Source: a virus. Taken from it: a DNA stretch of 42,384 nucleotides. Position numbers and translations under genes: made by a program. This document shows, piece after piece, positions 8,570 through 19,344 of this stretch. The stretch spans positions 1 through 42,384 of the IMG/VR virus record IMGVR_UViG_3300050020_000295; one strand, given 5' to 3'. The notes below the pieces were generated by a model. That model ran no database searches. It had not been told where the DNA came from and worked only from the letters and a program-made list of their open reading frames with translations. How positions within the stretch are numbered: the first letter of the stretch is position 1; each line of letters starts with the position of its first letter.

Positions 8570-11500
8570 TTACATGTACATGATGGTTCCGGTCCAGCCG
8601 ATCTGCGTTGTCGTCCCATTCAGCGGGGTGGCGACGTTGATCGCAATGCCAGCGGAGAAGTTGAGCAGCGCCAGAACCGACGGGGGAATGAAGACCGATC
8701 CGGAGGCAGCGATCGGGATCGCCCAGACGCATCCTGAGGTCGCCGTGGTCGCCGTGTTGAAGAACTGGATGAAGCCAGCAGTCGCGGTGGAGCTGGTAAT
8801 CGCGAGGCCGTAGAGGTTGCCAGCGCTGGCTTTGATGTTCACCGCCGTCGCCTGAGGTGTGCTGCCACCGAGAACCTTCGCACTCAGCGCCGCACCCGCT
8901 GCTGCCGAGGGGAGGTTGACAGCGTTGACGGCCATGACCTCCGTGCCGGTGGGGGCGGTTCCCAGAGCCGAGACCGCCGCCGCAACCGCCGTGGTCCCGT
9001 CCGTCAGCCGGTTGAACATCGCGTTGGTCGCCGTCTGGACACCGGTGTTGATGCTCACCGGCACGCAGTTCGATGCAGAGACCGGCGCGGTCCCAATATA
9101 GATCGGAGAGTTGCAGGTCAGTGCGTTGCCTGAGAGACCCCCCGTGCCTGCAGCCACCGGCGTGCCGATTGCGGTCGGAGTAGCACCAGCGTAGAGCACT
9201 GCCGCCACCGGCAACGAGTAGGTGGACGTAGAAGGTGCTGTGCCCGTAGCCGCCATCGTTGAGGCGTGTGTTCCGTCAGCAATCGCTGAATAGACGGGCG
9301 CGGTCGCTGTGTTCGAGACGTTCGAAACCGCCACATAAAGAGGATTGTTCGAAGCGTTGGCGGCGCTGGTGGCCGACACGGCCACAGGGTGCAGGGTCCC
9401 GTTCGCATTACCACCAACGTAGAGGTTCACGTTCTGGTTTCCCGATGCGTCCGTGCTCAAGGAACGAACGTCGGTGCCGTCCCAACCCATGGCCACGGTG
9501 CCGGTGGGGGTGGGGACGGCGGCCCCTGCCGCATACTGAGTTCCAGAGGTGCCTCCGCCCGTGATTCCCGTGACGTTCACGTTCAGGCTGCCGCTGGTGC
9601 TAGTCAGGGCGTTGCCCGAGCCATCCTGGGCTTTCGATGTGACTGTGGGAGTGCCGCTGATGCTGACTGTGGGAGTGCCGCTGACGCTGACCGTGGGAGT
9701 TCCGCTGATAGCAACGGTGCCGCTGACGGGGACAGCGGTGGTATTCGAGACGTTCACATACAAAGAGCCGCCCGTGCTCGTCAGGCTGTTGCCGTTGTAA
9801 TCCTGGAGCTTGGAGAAGACCGTGCCCTGCACCGTGGGCGTACCGCTGAGAGTGACGGTGCCGGTGATGGTGGGAGTTCCGCTGATGGCAACGGTGCCGC
9901 TGACGGGAACCGTGCCGCTGACGCCGACCGTGCCGCTGACCGGAACGGTGCCGCTGATCGCAACGGTGGGTGTCCCGGTGACGGCTACGTTTAATGCCCC
10001 TGCTGACGTTGTGCTCAGCGACCGAACATCGGTTCCATCCCAGCCGAGCGCCACAGTGCCCGTGGGCGTGCCGACGGCGGTGCCAGCCGCATACTGTGCG
10101 CCGGTGGTGCCTCCGCCCGTGACGTTCACGTTCAGCGACCCGCCGGTGCTGTTCAGGTTGTTCCCGGAGCCGTCCTGGATCTTAGAGGTGATGGTCCCTG
10201 CTACGGCTACCTTGAGGTTGTTGGAGCTGTCCACCTGAAGCGGCTGCAGCGTTCCGTCGGAAGCGCGGTTCGTAAGGGCCACGCTGCCGATAGGTCCGAT
10301 CGGAAAAGCGATCGTGAACAGGTCAGCTTCAAAACTGGAGCTGTAACCGGCAGGGGGGAAGACGGTCCAGCCCATGGTGTCGCTCGTGACCACACCCACG
10401 GCCTGGTCGCCGATCACTACATCCGTGGAGCTGCTGGTGCCGACCAACGAAGCGGAAGCTCCCTGGAACCGGGGCGCGGTGTAGATCGCCGAGTTGCCGT
10501 CCGTGTATTTGAGGGGACCGATGGATGTCGGGAAGGTGGACAGCATGACGCTGTACAGCATAGAGGGGACGGTGGTGGATACGGTGCCTCCGTTAACGAA
10601 GTGAGGAGAGCCGCTGGCCATGCCCTGCCCGATGTTCGAGCACCAAGGGAGTGTGCCGCTGAGGCTATAGGCACCGAGACCGGCGTATTCGCTGAGCACC
10701 GTGTAGAAGCTGCTGAACAAGCCGCCGGGGGTCACCGTCGCCGTGATGACGGGGGACGGGTCGTACAGATTGCGATGGATGGCCGCATACACCCACACGC
10801 TTCCGTTCGTTGTGGAGGGAAAATGCTGCGACCCCATGGGGAAGTTCGCCAGCATCGTGTACAGGTTTCCGGCATCGTCGGTGACGTGCGCAACGTCACC
10901 CGAACCGGCGGTCACCACGGTCACGATGATCGTGTTCTCCGGCTGAACGTCATGGTCGAAGGTTGCACCTGTACCGCTCGTTTGAGTGGTGGTGAACACC
11001 GGGCTCACCGAAGCCTGGCAGAACTGCGCCTGAGGGATGGTGCCGGAGCCGTACTGCGTCTGGTTCGAGGGCTGAACAGGGTCACCCGCCAGAGTGGTCT
11101 GAAGCGCATGAGAGAAGCTGACGTCATCCGACAGAGCCGTGGTGAGTGAGTAAAGAACATCGATAGTTCCGCTGAATGCGGTGACCGTGTAGATACGCAC
11201 GTAGGGGAATCCGGCGAGGTTGTACCGGGCGGAGACTTCGGCGAAGTCGTTGGTGCTGTACTCCGTCACCTGGGTCGGGGTAGCGTTCAGCAGCGCTCCC
11301 GTCATAGGCGTCCAGTTCGTGCCGTCTGGGGAGCCTTCAACCCGGAACACACCTCCAGCAGTCGGCAATCCCGACACCGGGACGTAGGTGAGCAGCAGAG
11401 TGCTCCACGTAAACAGATTGGAGATGATGCTCAGGTAGCCACCAGCGGATGTTGGAACCGCGCCACTCGCGGTCGTACCCGCCTGGTTGTTATAGACCGC

Positions 11501-12106
11501 TCCGACGGTCACCGTCAGGCTCTGGTCGCTGGCGATCGCGACCGGGATGGAGGCGGCCATGACACGCTGACCCATACCGGCACCGGCGACTTCATTGATA
11601 TTCACCCCGGCGTTACCGTTACCATCGACGGACAGTGTGTGAGTTCCGTCCCAGACTTTGACGGCTGAGTCATTGCTGACGGTCACGCGGGGGATGCCCG
11701 CGCCGCCAGCTCCCGTGCCGGTCGAAGGGGCCGTACCGCCGATGGTCTTGAGGTTGGAGTCCAGCGCACCCGATGTGGACGTGAGCGCATTCCCCGAGCC
11801 ATCCTGGGTGACTACCGTAGCCTTGAGGTTCGCGGCTGTGGGCTGCTCGGCGGTGACGTGCATGTTGGCCGCAGTCGGCTGCGTGGCTACGACCGTCCAG
11901 GTGCCCGATTCCGTAACAGCTACGGTACCGGACACGCCAGACACAGCGACCGTGCCGCTGACCGGCTGCGTTGTGGTGCCTGTGGGGTCGGTCTTCACGG
12001 GGTGTGTGGGCGTCCCGAGTACGTTGGTGCCGTCGGTGATCTCCACCGGCCATGCGTTGGCTGGGGTGTTGGCGTCGCCCTGCGCTACCTGTTCGAATAC
12101 AGACAT
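8570..12106 (-). CDS. Large repetitive tail fibre or tail-associated protein
   Basis: This 1178-residue protein follows the hub gene and precedes the collagen-like fibre. It contains many short beta-strand-like repeats of the type [10 protein letters not shown] and SGTPTV (notably about residues 715-800). A longer module of about 70 residues occurs twice (about 637-705 and 820-890), each running QDGSGN ... [10 protein letters not shown] ... [15 protein letters not shown]. The region about 190-470 looks globular and may hold a lectin- or jelly-roll-like fold. The C-terminal 200 residues are Ala/Thr-rich. The repeats suggest an extended shaft. I find no enzymatic motif. Host recognition is inferred from position and architecture. 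Confidence 0.75.
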   Translation of the reverse strand: MSVFEQVAQGDANTPANAWPVEITDGTNVLGTPTHPVKTDPTGTTTQPVSGTVAVSGVSGTVAVTESGTWTVVATQPTAANMHVTAEQPTAANLKATVVTQDGSGNALTSTSGALDSNLKTIGGTAPSTGTGAGGAGIPRVTVSNDSAVKVWDGTHTLSVDGNGNAGVNINEVAGAGMGQRVMAASIPVAIASDQSLTVTVGAVYNNQAGTTASGAVPTSAGGYLSIISNLFTWSTLLLTYVPVSGLPTAGGVFRVEGSPDGTNWTPMTGALLNATPTQVTEYSTNDFAEVSARYNLAGFPYVRIYTVTAFSGTIDVLYSLTTALSDDVSFSHALQTTLAGDPVQPSNQTQYGSGTIPQAQFCQASVSPVFTTTQTSGTGATFDHDVQPENTIIVTVVTAGSGDVAHVTDDAGNLYTMLANFPMGSQHFPSTTNGSVWVYAAIHRNLYDPSPVITATVTPGGLFSSFYTVLSEYAGLGAYSLSGTLPWCSNIGQGMASGSPHFVNGGTVSTTVPSMLYSVMLSTFPTSIGPLKYTDGNSAIYTAPRFQGASASLVGTSSSTDVVIGDQAVGVVTSDTMGWTVFPPAGYSSSFEADLFTIAFPIGPIGSVALTNRASDGTLQPLQVDSSNNLKVAVAGTITSKIQDGSGNNLNSTGGSLNVNVTGGGTTGAQYAAGTAVGTPTGTVALGWDGTDVRSLSTTSAGALNVAVTGTPTVAISGTVPVSGTVGVSGTVPVSGTVAISGTPTITGTVTLSGTPTVQGTVFSKLQDYNGNSLTSTGGSLYVNVSNTTAVPVSGTVAISGTPTVSVSGTPTVSISGTPTVTSKAQDGSGNALTSTSGSLNVNVTGITGGGTSGTQYAAGAAVPTPTGTVAMGWDGTDVRSLSTDASGNQNVNLYVGGNANGTLHPVAVSATSAANASNNPLYVAVSNVSNTATAPVYSAIADGTHASTMAATGTAPSTSTYSLPVAAVLYAGATPTAIGTPVAAGTGGLSGNALTCNSPIYIGTAPVSASNCVPVSINTGVQTATNAMFNRLTDGTTAVAAAVSALGTAPTGTEVMAVNAVNLPSAAAGAALSAKVLGGSTPQATAVNIKASAGNLYGLAITSSTATAGFIQFFNTATTATSGCVWAIPIAASGSVFIPPSVLALLNFSAGIAINVATPLNGTTTQIGWTGTIMYM

Positions 12107-12143
12107 GTGATTCTCCTACCTATACGTTCAAAAGTCGAAAAGT

Positions 12144-15100
12144 TTAGATCAGGTCCCAGCCGTCCACACCGTTGGAGATGAAGGTGCAGGACGAATACTG
12201 GTACTTGATCGTGAGGCTGGCCCCGTTGCGGATGGTGTCCGAGCCGCTGCCGACGATGGTGATGGTGTGGGCGTCGGACGAAACCTTGCAGACCGTGATC
12301 TCACCGTTGACGTTCGACGCCGCCGGGGGGAAGGTTGCCGTCAGTTTGCCACTCGCGGTGTTCACCAGATCGCAATCGCTTGCCGCCGGACTCCAGTTCG
12401 CAGAGATGTTGCGGACCACGAAGCCGCCACCGCCACCGACTCCTGGTACGGATGTGATGGGCACCCACGTGGGCGCTGCTGCGGACCCAGTGTTGTTTAC
12501 CAGCGCGTAACCCGGAGGGATTGAGTTGAGACCCGTCGAACCCTGGAGCACGTTAACGCTTCCATCGATGGTGGACACCGAGTGAGCCGGAGTTCCCGTC
12601 ATCAGCAGTCCGGTGGAAGCATCTACTGCGCCGCTGTTGGTCGAGCCGATGGTGAAGGACACCGCCGAGAGGTTGCTCAGCGGCTGAGGGTTGTTGCCGA
12701 AATTGTTCACGGCCTGGAACTTGAGGTAGATGGTCTTCCCCTGCCACAGCGGATCGTAGGTGTACTTGAAGATCGAGCCGTCCAGGCGCATGAACAATGA
12801 GCCAATCGCGTGAGAGCTGATCGTGGTGCCCAGTTGGCCGCGACGGATGTAGCTGTCCATCGTGTATGCGTTCTGGCCAGTCACGGCGGCTGCCGAGTAG
12901 CTGATGACTTCGCCGTCGACATAGGCCAGCATGGTGTCGTTGTCGGCAGCGGTAGTCGTTCCGGAGACCAGGGCGGCGGAGTTCTCCGCGAGCTGGACTA
13001 CCAAGCTGTTGGTCGCGTCGGGATCGCTGCCCACGGAGAAGGTGGAGGCCAGCTCCCCAAGCACGGCAGGCTGGGTGAGCTGAGTCACCTGTGCCCATCG
13101 AACGCCGTCCTCTGAGATCCACACGTTGGTCGCGCCATAGTTAGCGCCCGTTCCGCATGCACCGATCCATAGCTGGTTGCCTGCGAAGCCGGTCAGGCGG
13201 CCAGTGGCCTCGAACATGACAACTTCCGACGTGCCCGGCGATGCCAGCGGGTCCGAGATCACCTGAGCCGACGACAGGCCTTTGTTGAACAGGGTGGGCT
13301 GGCCCGCGCCATAGGGGTAATCCTCAGCTTCAATCTTGATGCCCTCGACAGGATCATCCACTACCTTGGTGATGCGGATGGGCAGGTTGACCACGCCGAG
13401 GTTGGTGTTGTTCAGCCCCTGCGCCCACACCGATGATGTGGTGATGGTCACGAGGTCCATTGCCTCCAGGTAGCTGTACGTGAAGGGCAGCGTGAACTCG
13501 TACGTATTTCTGATGTACGTGCCATGCTTGAGCCGGAGGTTCGCCGCGAAGGTGGCGGCGGCCAGTGTGTGGATGAAGGCCCAGTCCTGAGGATCTTCGA
13601 TCCGCGAGCCGAAGCGATCGATGAGGCTCTGGTCACTCTCAGCCGTGATCTCCTTGGCATACTGGTTGTTCCGGTTGTCCCACTGGACCTGGACCCCGTT
13701 GTACGCATCCTGCCACGCCGAGCGCTTGATGGTTACCGGGTCCACACCTTCCTTGGCAACGAAGCAGGTGTCGTCGAGGGCCACGACGTAGGAGGATGGG
13801 GCGAGCCAGGTGCATCCGTTCGCTGCTGTGGTTGTGTCGCCATACGGAACGAGTTTGAGCAGACCCTCGGAGACGAACGCCGCACACATGCCAGCTTCCA
13901 GCCACTTGCTCATGCAGGAGTCGGCGGTGTCCTGCGAGTCGAGCACGGGGGAGATGAAGAAGTTGTTTGCGGCGAACCAGTTCCATGCCGTAGCGCCCAC
14001 ACTCTGCACGGAAGGTGTACCCGGAGTGCCCCACGTTCCGCCCGGGCCGTTGTCGATGAAGCCTGGGGGAAATGGCTGAGCGCCCACACCGAGACCCCAC
14101 TGGCTGTCGGTAAGCACACGGATCATGCAGTGGACCACGTTGCAGTCAAGGATGGGTGTGCCATCGGCGTAGACCCCGCCCATGATGTCCGGCGTGATGA
14201 CTTCGAAGCTGTTCTGCTGGGGCTCTCCACCCATGCCGAAATCCATGGGCTCGAACAGCAGGATGGCCGCACCGCTGTAACCGAGAGCTGCGCCGGGGTA
14301 GCTGCCGGAGAGGAAGCTGAACGGAGCCTGACCGATGTATCCCTCGGCGAGGGTGAAGTCCAGCATGGTGGACTCGTTCTGCCCGACCGCGTTGGGGTTG
14401 TTGACCTGGAATGTGATGACCACCTCGGCTCCGATGTCAGCAGATGCGAAGTGGTAGGTGGCCGGAGCTGAGCCGGTGACGGAGTATTCTCCGGCTGCAG
14501 AGGGTGAGCCTACGCGTGTGAGGGCGGTGCCTGCGCTCAAACCGGTGCCGCCGTAGACCACACCGAGGTCGGCGTTGAAGGCAAAGGAGCCGCCAACAGA
14601 GATGTTGCAGCCAGCGGGGATGAGGTCGGTCTCTTGCTGATTGATCGTGGTGAGCAGGAAGCCATAGGCCACGGTCACAGTCTTGCCCGCGTCCGCAGAG
14701 GCGAAGTGGTAGATGCCGGTGGCGGGGTCGATGGAATACTGCCCAGCAGTGAGCACGGCCCCATAGACCGCCTGAAAGAGTGAAGTTGAGGTGGTGTTGC
14801 TCACCGTAGTGGAGGTCGGAGCCCCATAGCTGGTGTACGTTCCACTGTAGGTCGATACCGGGGTCACGCCGTAGTTGTTGGTCATGGCACCGGCGTTGGC
14901 CGGTGTGTACGTGTATGAAGGTCCGGCGATGGTGTAGTTCTCCGCCGCCTTAGGCGCACCCAACCATGACTGACCCGACCAGCAGTCACCAATGCCAGAG
15001 ATGGGTCCTGCGCAGAGGCCTGCCACGACATTCGCCGAGTACAGATACTGGCCGTTACCTTTGCCGCCGCCCTTGCCTCCGCCACCACCCTTCTTGCCGG

Positions 15101-15266
15101 AGTTGTCGGGGTTCGCGTCGAACCCGTCGATCCAGAAGATGAGCTGGTTGGTCTTCGCCGTCCCCATGATCGCCGTGAGGGGCTTGCCCAAGTCGGACGA
15201 GTTGATCTTGACTCCGAAGAGTTTCTCCGGAGTAGTCGTGCTGCCCGAACTAAAAATGCTTCCCAT
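12144..15266 (-). CDS. Tail hub / tip attachment protein (TipJ- or gp15-like)
   Basis: This 1040-residue protein is encoded after DUF2460, DUF2163 and NlpC/P60 proteins, the place taken by the tail hub in lambda-like phages and gene transfer agents. Near residues 58-72 there is a short Gly/Lys-rich linker (KKGGGGGKGGGKGNG), a feature common near the N-terminus of this family. Later parts read as beta-rich tail domains, with W- and D-rich stretches and NLGVVNLPIRITKVVDDP near residue 630, typical of the phage-tail-3 region. The start overlaps the stop of the NlpC/P60 gene by one base (TAATG), implying coupled translation. It probably forms the baseplate hub that contacts the receptor. Confidence 0.8.
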   Translation of the reverse strand: MGSIFSSGSTTTPEKLFGVKINSSDLGKPLTAIMGTAKTNQLIFWIDGFDANPDNSGKKGGGGGKGGGKGNGQYLYSANVVAGLCAGPISGIGDCWSGQSWLGAPKAAENYTIAGPSYTYTPANAGAMTNNYGVTPVSTYSGTYTSYGAPTSTTVSNTTSTSLFQAVYGAVLTAGQYSIDPATGIYHFASADAGKTVTVAYGFLLTTINQQETDLIPAGCNISVGGSFAFNADLGVVYGGTGLSAGTALTRVGSPSAAGEYSVTGSAPATYHFASADIGAEVVITFQVNNPNAVGQNESTMLDFTLAEGYIGQAPFSFLSGSYPGAALGYSGAAILLFEPMDFGMGGEPQQNSFEVITPDIMGGVYADGTPILDCNVVHCMIRVLTDSQWGLGVGAQPFPPGFIDNGPGGTWGTPGTPSVQSVGATAWNWFAANNFFISPVLDSQDTADSCMSKWLEAGMCAAFVSEGLLKLVPYGDTTTAANGCTWLAPSSYVVALDDTCFVAKEGVDPVTIKRSAWQDAYNGVQVQWDNRNNQYAKEITAESDQSLIDRFGSRIEDPQDWAFIHTLAAATFAANLRLKHGTYIRNTYEFTLPFTYSYLEAMDLVTITTSSVWAQGLNNTNLGVVNLPIRITKVVDDPVEGIKIEAEDYPYGAGQPTLFNKGLSSAQVISDPLASPGTSEVVMFEATGRLTGFAGNQLWIGACGTGANYGATNVWISEDGVRWAQVTQLTQPAVLGELASTFSVGSDPDATNSLVVQLAENSAALVSGTTTAADNDTMLAYVDGEVISYSAAAVTGQNAYTMDSYIRRGQLGTTISSHAIGSLFMRLDGSIFKYTYDPLWQGKTIYLKFQAVNNFGNNPQPLSNLSAVSFTIGSTNSGAVDASTGLLMTGTPAHSVSTIDGSVNVLQGSTGLNSIPPGYALVNNTGSAAAPTWVPITSVPGVGGGGGFVVRNISANWSPAASDCDLVNTASGKLTATFPPAASNVNGEITVCKVSSDAHTITIVGSGSDTIRNGASLTIKYQYSSCTFISNGVDGWDLI

Positions 15267-15721
15267 TATGCAGCCACATCTTTCAGCGTGAAGAAAAGCT
15301 TCTCGGATTTCAGGAACCGCAGGCGAGTCCGGGCGCTACCGGCTTTGACCGAGTCACCGAAGGCATGGATGTAGTAGTCCGGCCAGGTCTTGATGATGGC
15401 TCCGTGGCAGTACGACTTACTTCCCGTGAGCCGCCAGACCACCACATCGCCGGGCAGGACTTCGGACTCCGGGATCTCGCGGAAGAACTTGAGCACCAGG
15501 TCCACGTATTCGGTGGAGGCGCGGTGCAGGCCAATGAAGAGCGGGTAATCCTTGGGCAGGTCGGTGATCTCCGGGATGAGCCCACTGTTGTGGAAGACGC
15601 CGTAGAGGAGTTGGCCACAGTCCACACCGGCACCCTTGACGCAGGACCAGCCACGGTAGGGTGTGCCGATCCATGTCTCGGTCTCGGCGACTACAGCTTC
15701 GCGTTGTTCGACGGTCATCAT
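15266..15721 (-). CDS. NlpC/P60-family tail peptidoglycan hydrolase
   Basis: This 151-residue protein of the NlpC/P60 cysteine peptidase fold has the likely nucleophile Cys35 in GAGVDCGQL, His106 in YCHGAI and a second His near 119 in YIHAFGD. PYRGW near residue 21 and LPGDVVVW near residue 89 are further family features. In this tail-tip position such proteins cut cell-wall peptides during DNA entry or plug the tail tip. The start at 15721 follows the DUF2163 gene stop by two bases. Upstream in-frame codons read through the DUF2163 gene and are not used. Confidence 0.88.
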   Translation of the reverse strand: MMTVEQREAVVAETETWIGTPYRGWSCVKGAGVDCGQLLYGVFHNSGLIPEITDLPKDYPLFIGLHRASTEYVDLVLKFFREIPESEVLPGDVVVWRLTGSKSYCHGAIIKTWPDYYIHAFGDSVKAGSARTRLRFLKSEKLFFTLKDVAA

Positions 15722-15723
15722 AG

Positions 15724-16641
15724 TTACACCGCGCTCTGGGGTGGTGGCACGAACGGCATCCCGCCGAAGTGCACAAGGTTGGAAAACTTTTGCGTGCAGG
15801 TGCTGACCGACTTGTCGCATCCGGCGATGACGGAGAACGTGTCGCCGGGGGCGGGCGTGAACAGCCATGGATACATGACCTGCAACTTGCCGCTGCCGTC
15901 ATGCAGCTTCACGCACTGGCTGAGCCCGTTGTTGGCACCGGTGAGGCACTTGACCACACCCTGGGTGAAGTAACCCGCTGGCTGAGTGAACGCTACGGTC
16001 GGAGTTAGAGCCCAACCGGTGGTGCCGGTGGCTGCGGTGAAGTTGGTGGTGTAGGTCGAGGCTGTGAGGTTGCAGTTCGCGTCGGCGAAGCCCCACGGGC
16101 AGTTGGCCTGGATGATGCGGGTCGGAACCTTGATGTTGAGCAGGTAGAGGTAGTCCGCGCATTCGAAGACAACCTTGTTGCGGCTGATGGAGTTAATCTT
16201 GGTGACCTGCCCCATGAACTTGGTCTCGACACCGTTGCTGACGTTGCCGTACTCGCCGAATGGCATGTAGACCGTCTGGACCACAATCTGGCAGGCATCG
16301 AACAGCCCATTGAGCGCGGCGGCCAGGATGCCCGTCGGTGCACCGGGGTAGGTGGTGCCGAGCTGCGGGACGCAATTCAGTTCCATCGAGTTGCTGTGCA
16401 GGTCGAAGCTCGCGTCCGAAGTGATAGCTCCACGGCTCCATGCGCCCCACAGCGATGCGGAGAAGGTCGTGGTGGGGTTAGGCCACCCGGGGGTGCCCGA
16501 GGGCACGGTGATGTCGAACTGGCCGTCTGTCGCCAACAGGTACTCGCCGTTCGGCAGCACGATGGTGAAGATGTCTGCGCGTACGCAGTTGGGGTTAGCC
16601 ATCAGGAAGGCGATCAGTCCACTCGGCATGAGTCTCTTCAC
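15724..16641 (-). CDS. Tail-tip protein with DUF2163 and BR0599-type C-terminal domains
   Basis: This 305-residue protein corresponds to gp13 of the Rhodobacter gene transfer agent by order and motifs. The C-terminal part carries the BR0599-type signature: GVVKCLTGANNG, then GDTFSVIAGCDKS, CTQKFSN and FGGMPFVP (about residues 225-300). Several Cys residues in that part may bind metal. The start is GTG at 16641, directly after the TAA of the DUF2460 gene. It lies between the distal tail protein and the NlpC/P60 protein, a conserved block that builds the tail tip. Confidence 0.85.
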   Translation of the reverse strand: MKRLMPSGLIAFLMANPNCVRADIFTIVLPNGEYLLATDGQFDITVPSGTPGWPNPTTTFSASLWGAWSRGAITSDASFDLHSNSMELNCVPQLGTTYPGAPTGILAAALNGLFDACQIVVQTVYMPFGEYGNVSNGVETKFMGQVTKINSISRNKVVFECADYLYLLNIKVPTRIIQANCPWGFADANCNLTASTYTTNFTAATGTTGWALTPTVAFTQPAGYFTQGVVKCLTGANNGLSQCVKLHDGSGKLQVMYPWLFTPAPGDTFSVIAGCDKSVSTCTQKFSNLVHFGGMPFVPPPQSAV

Positions 16642-17301
16642 TTACACGCCTCCTGGTGCGGCGATGATGCCGTAGGTCGAGACGCCGGGTACGAACTCGC
16701 TGGAGAACTTCACGCCCTGAATCATCCAGTGATCGATCCCGGAGTTGATGGTGAAGCTGCGGGTCGAATCGATTGTGTCCTCGGCGAAGCGGCACAGGTA
16801 GTAGAAGCTGCCTGACCATGTGAGGACGGCTGCGGCGGCGGGCGGGGTGGTGAAGGTGACCACGCCGGTGCTGGAGATCGAAGCCGGAGTGGTGAGGGTT
16901 CCGCCAACGTAGATGAGCGGTGTGCCGTTCAGGTTCTGGATCACGTCGACAGAACCGAAAATGTTGCGGCTGAGCTGAAACTTGGTCGCGATGCCGTTGC
17001 CCGTACCGAACTGGCCACCGGTGATGGCGTGGTCCTGGGGGTCGGTGAAGAGGAAGAGATTCGCGCCACCGGCAGTTGCCATGAAGGTGCCCAGCATCTG
17101 AGCCACCACGGACGCGGCGGTGTGCTCATGGCCGGTGATGTGGTCAAGCGAGAACTCGAAGTCCCAGGTGGGATACGGCTTCAACGCGATGCCAGCGTTA
17201 ACGCCAGCCGGACCCTTCTGGCGGACCGTGTTGAAGTTCGGGAATTTCTTCAGCCCGGCGGCCATGCTGATCGGCATTGTGGGCATGATCGGAAATGACA
17301 T
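16642..17301 (-). CDS. Distal tail protein (DUF2460, gp12-like)
   Basis: This 219-residue protein has features of DUF2460: FPNFNTVRQKGPAG near the start, FLFTDPQDHAITGGQFGTGNG in the middle and a beta-rich second half ending DHWMIQGVKFSSEFV. In the gene transfer agent order this is the distal tail protein that joins the tail tube to the tip. The ATG at 17301 is preceded by AGAGGA. It is the first gene of the four-gene tip module and is separated from the tape measure gene by 33 bases that contain a weak copy of the late intergenic element. Confidence 0.82.
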   Translation of the reverse strand: MSFPIMPTMPISMAAGLKKFPNFNTVRQKGPAGVNAGIALKPYPTWDFEFSLDHITGHEHTAASVVAQMLGTFMATAGGANLFLFTDPQDHAITGGQFGTGNGIATKFQLSRNIFGSVDVIQNLNGTPLIYVGGTLTTPASISSTGVVTFTTPPAAAAVLTWSGSFYYLCRFAEDTIDSTRSFTINSGIDHWMIQGVKFSSEFVPGVSTYGIIAAPGGV

Positions 17302-17334
17302 TTGACATCGTCCTCTACTGATACATTTCGAAGT

Positions 17335-19344
17335 TCACTTGTTCATTCGCCGCATCGCTGCGGTGATGTGGCGCTGGAAGACGGAAGCATGCTTGGACAG
17401 CATCGCGTCTACGCCGGTGGCGTCTACCGCGTGGATCTGCGGAGCGAAGTTGATGCTGGGCATGCCACCGCCGCCGCCCCGATTGCGCTCGGATGACTCA
17501 ACTCGATCGGTAAGGGCCTTGATGACGACCGTCTCGCCCTGGTGCCCGATGATCGGGACAGCGCCTGCAGAGCCCACGGATGCGCCGGGAATCTTACCGC
17601 CCTCTTCGAAGCTCATAACGGCTGCGAAGGCTGCCGCACCGGCTGCGTATCCCCACATAGGGGCGGGAGGGATGGCGGACATCTGAGCGAAGGCGTTGCC
17701 GTAAGCTTTCTTCGCGTTGATGAGCTTCTCTTTGTTGCCGGTCAGCTCCATCATGATGACGTTCTTCAACATCGCCTCAGCCATCTGTTCGCCGGTCTGG
17801 CGGAACGATGCGGCGAGGCTCTTGTTCATCACGATGCTGCTGGCTACGCTGCTGGCGATGGACTCCTTCATCCGAGTCTCGGAGTTCTGAATATCCATCA
17901 ACTGCTGGTGCTGCGCCTCAGTGGCAAGAGACTTTCTGTCCGCAGCGCCCTTTGCCTTGGCCTTGGTGATAGCAGCTTCCAGCGTCACCACATGGGACAG
18001 GTAGTTCTTATCAAAGCGGTCGAGGTTTGTGAGTTCGGTGTTGAGTGCGGCTACCTCTGCGTCTTCCTGCGCCTGAGACGCGGTGATTTCAGCCGACAGA
18101 ATCTCGGCAGCCGAGGAGTGATGAAGAGCCAGCTTGTTCTTAGCTAGTTGCTCGTCGGACTTAAGCTGGAGCTGAGCGCCGTACATGGCTAATTCGGCGA
18201 CGGTCCTGTTGGTCGTCTGCGCCAGGTTCTTCTCGCTGTCCGCTCTCTCCTTCGCCAGCTTCTCGTCAGCCTTGTTCAGCTCTTCCCATGTCCGCTGGAT
18301 AGAAGCGGAGATTTCAGCATTCAACCGATCCGCCTCCTGGGCATCGCGGATCGTCTGCTTCATGAAGTCCGACTCGGGCTCCTTCTTCGGGGTGTTGTCT
18401 TTGTCCTCGGTGAGCTTGAGAATCTTCTCCTTCTTGCCACCGGCTTCGATGGCGAGGTTGAGGTCCTTAATCTCGTTGGCGGTGGACGCCGCCGCAGTGG
18501 TGAACTGGAGCAGCATTTCCTTGCTGTCCGCAAACTTGGTCTTGAGCGTGTCGAGTTCGGTGATCTGACCATGGAGAGCGGTGAGCAGCGCTTGCTGCGC
18601 CGCAGATTGGCCTTCCTTGGTCATCGGGGCTTCGGCCAGGGCGCGGCGCTTCTCCTCGACCACCGTCATCGCCGCTTGCATCTTGTTCAGTTCGTCGGTG
18701 CCGGTGCCGTAACCCTTACCCTGACCCACGCCGGAGAAGGCGTCCTCGATGCCACGACCGATACGCTTCCAGAACCCGAGGTGATCTTCCAGCACGGTGT
18801 TCATTTTTGCGAAGTCGGAGGCGAAGGATGCGGCCAGCTTGTCGATCTCCGCTGAGGTTTCGAGGATGGCCTCCTTCATATAGTTGTGGGAGGGCTTGTG
18901 CTCAAGCTTCGCGATCTGATCGTCCAGCTTAAGGTTGGTCAGCTCCAGAGCTTTGGTGTTGTCATCTTCCTTGATCGCCGCGTTGGTGTTCTCGTCCGCA
19001 GCCTTACGGATGGCGGCGGCAAGAGCCTGATGATGCTCGATGAGCTTGCCGATGATCTCGATCGCGAGGACCACACCGGCGATAGGGAGCATGGCGGAAA
19101 AGGCCGCACCTACGCCGGGAATTTTGGCGATGAGGGAGTTAAGGTGACGGGGTAAACGCACGCCCACCGACTCCTCCACGAGCATCAGGCCGCCACGAGC
19201 CTCACCGATGTTGGTGAACGATTCTCCAGTCTTGCCAGCCCCGCCCTGGAGGTCGTTGAGGTCGGACTTGACCTTACCCATATCCTCACGGAACTGGGCG
19301 GTCTCAGCCTGCAATCTGACAATCAGTGCGCCGACTTCGCTCAT
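17335..19344 (-). CDS. Tail tape measure protein
   Basis: This 669-residue, strongly helical protein begins SEVGALIVRLQAETAQFREDM, the usual opening of tape measure proteins. It has long Glu/Lys/Ala-rich coiled-coil stretches (about residues 200-480), a hydrophobic segment near residues 70-110 (IPGVGAAFSAMLPIAGVVLAIEIIG) and a second near 570-590. Tape measure length sets tail length at roughly 0.15 nm per residue, so a tail near 100 nm is expected. Its ATG overlaps the stop of the tail chaperone frame (ATGA). It follows the gpG/gpGT pair as in lambda- and HK97-like phages. Confidence 0.9.
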   Translation of the reverse strand: MSEVGALIVRLQAETAQFREDMGKVKSDLNDLQGGAGKTGESFTNIGEARGGLMLVEESVGVRLPRHLNSLIAKIPGVGAAFSAMLPIAGVVLAIEIIGKLIEHHQALAAAIRKAADENTNAAIKEDDNTKALELTNLKLDDQIAKLEHKPSHNYMKEAILETSAEIDKLAASFASDFAKMNTVLEDHLGFWKRIGRGIEDAFSGVGQGKGYGTGTDELNKMQAAMTVVEEKRRALAEAPMTKEGQSAAQQALLTALHGQITELDTLKTKFADSKEMLLQFTTAAASTANEIKDLNLAIEAGGKKEKILKLTEDKDNTPKKEPESDFMKQTIRDAQEADRLNAEISASIQRTWEELNKADEKLAKERADSEKNLAQTTNRTVAELAMYGAQLQLKSDEQLAKNKLALHHSSAAEILSAEITASQAQEDAEVAALNTELTNLDRFDKNYLSHVVTLEAAITKAKAKGAADRKSLATEAQHQQLMDIQNSETRMKESIASSVASSIVMNKSLAASFRQTGEQMAEAMLKNVIMMELTGNKEKLINAKKAYGNAFAQMSAIPPAPMWGYAAGAAAFAAVMSFEEGGKIPGASVGSAGAVPIIGHQGETVVIKALTDRVESSERNRGGGGGMPSINFAPQIHAVDATGVDAMLSKHASVFQRHITAAMRRMNK

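Noticed and set aside
9640-9990. Regularly spaced short repeats resembling a CRISPR array
   Set aside because: They are in-frame codons of the VSGT/SGTPT repeats in the 1178-residue tail protein. Spacing varies and the repeats are degenerate.
13524-14471. 315-residue plus-strand ORF opposite the tail hub
   Set aside because: Shadow of a convincing late gene on the minus strand, with no plus-strand context.
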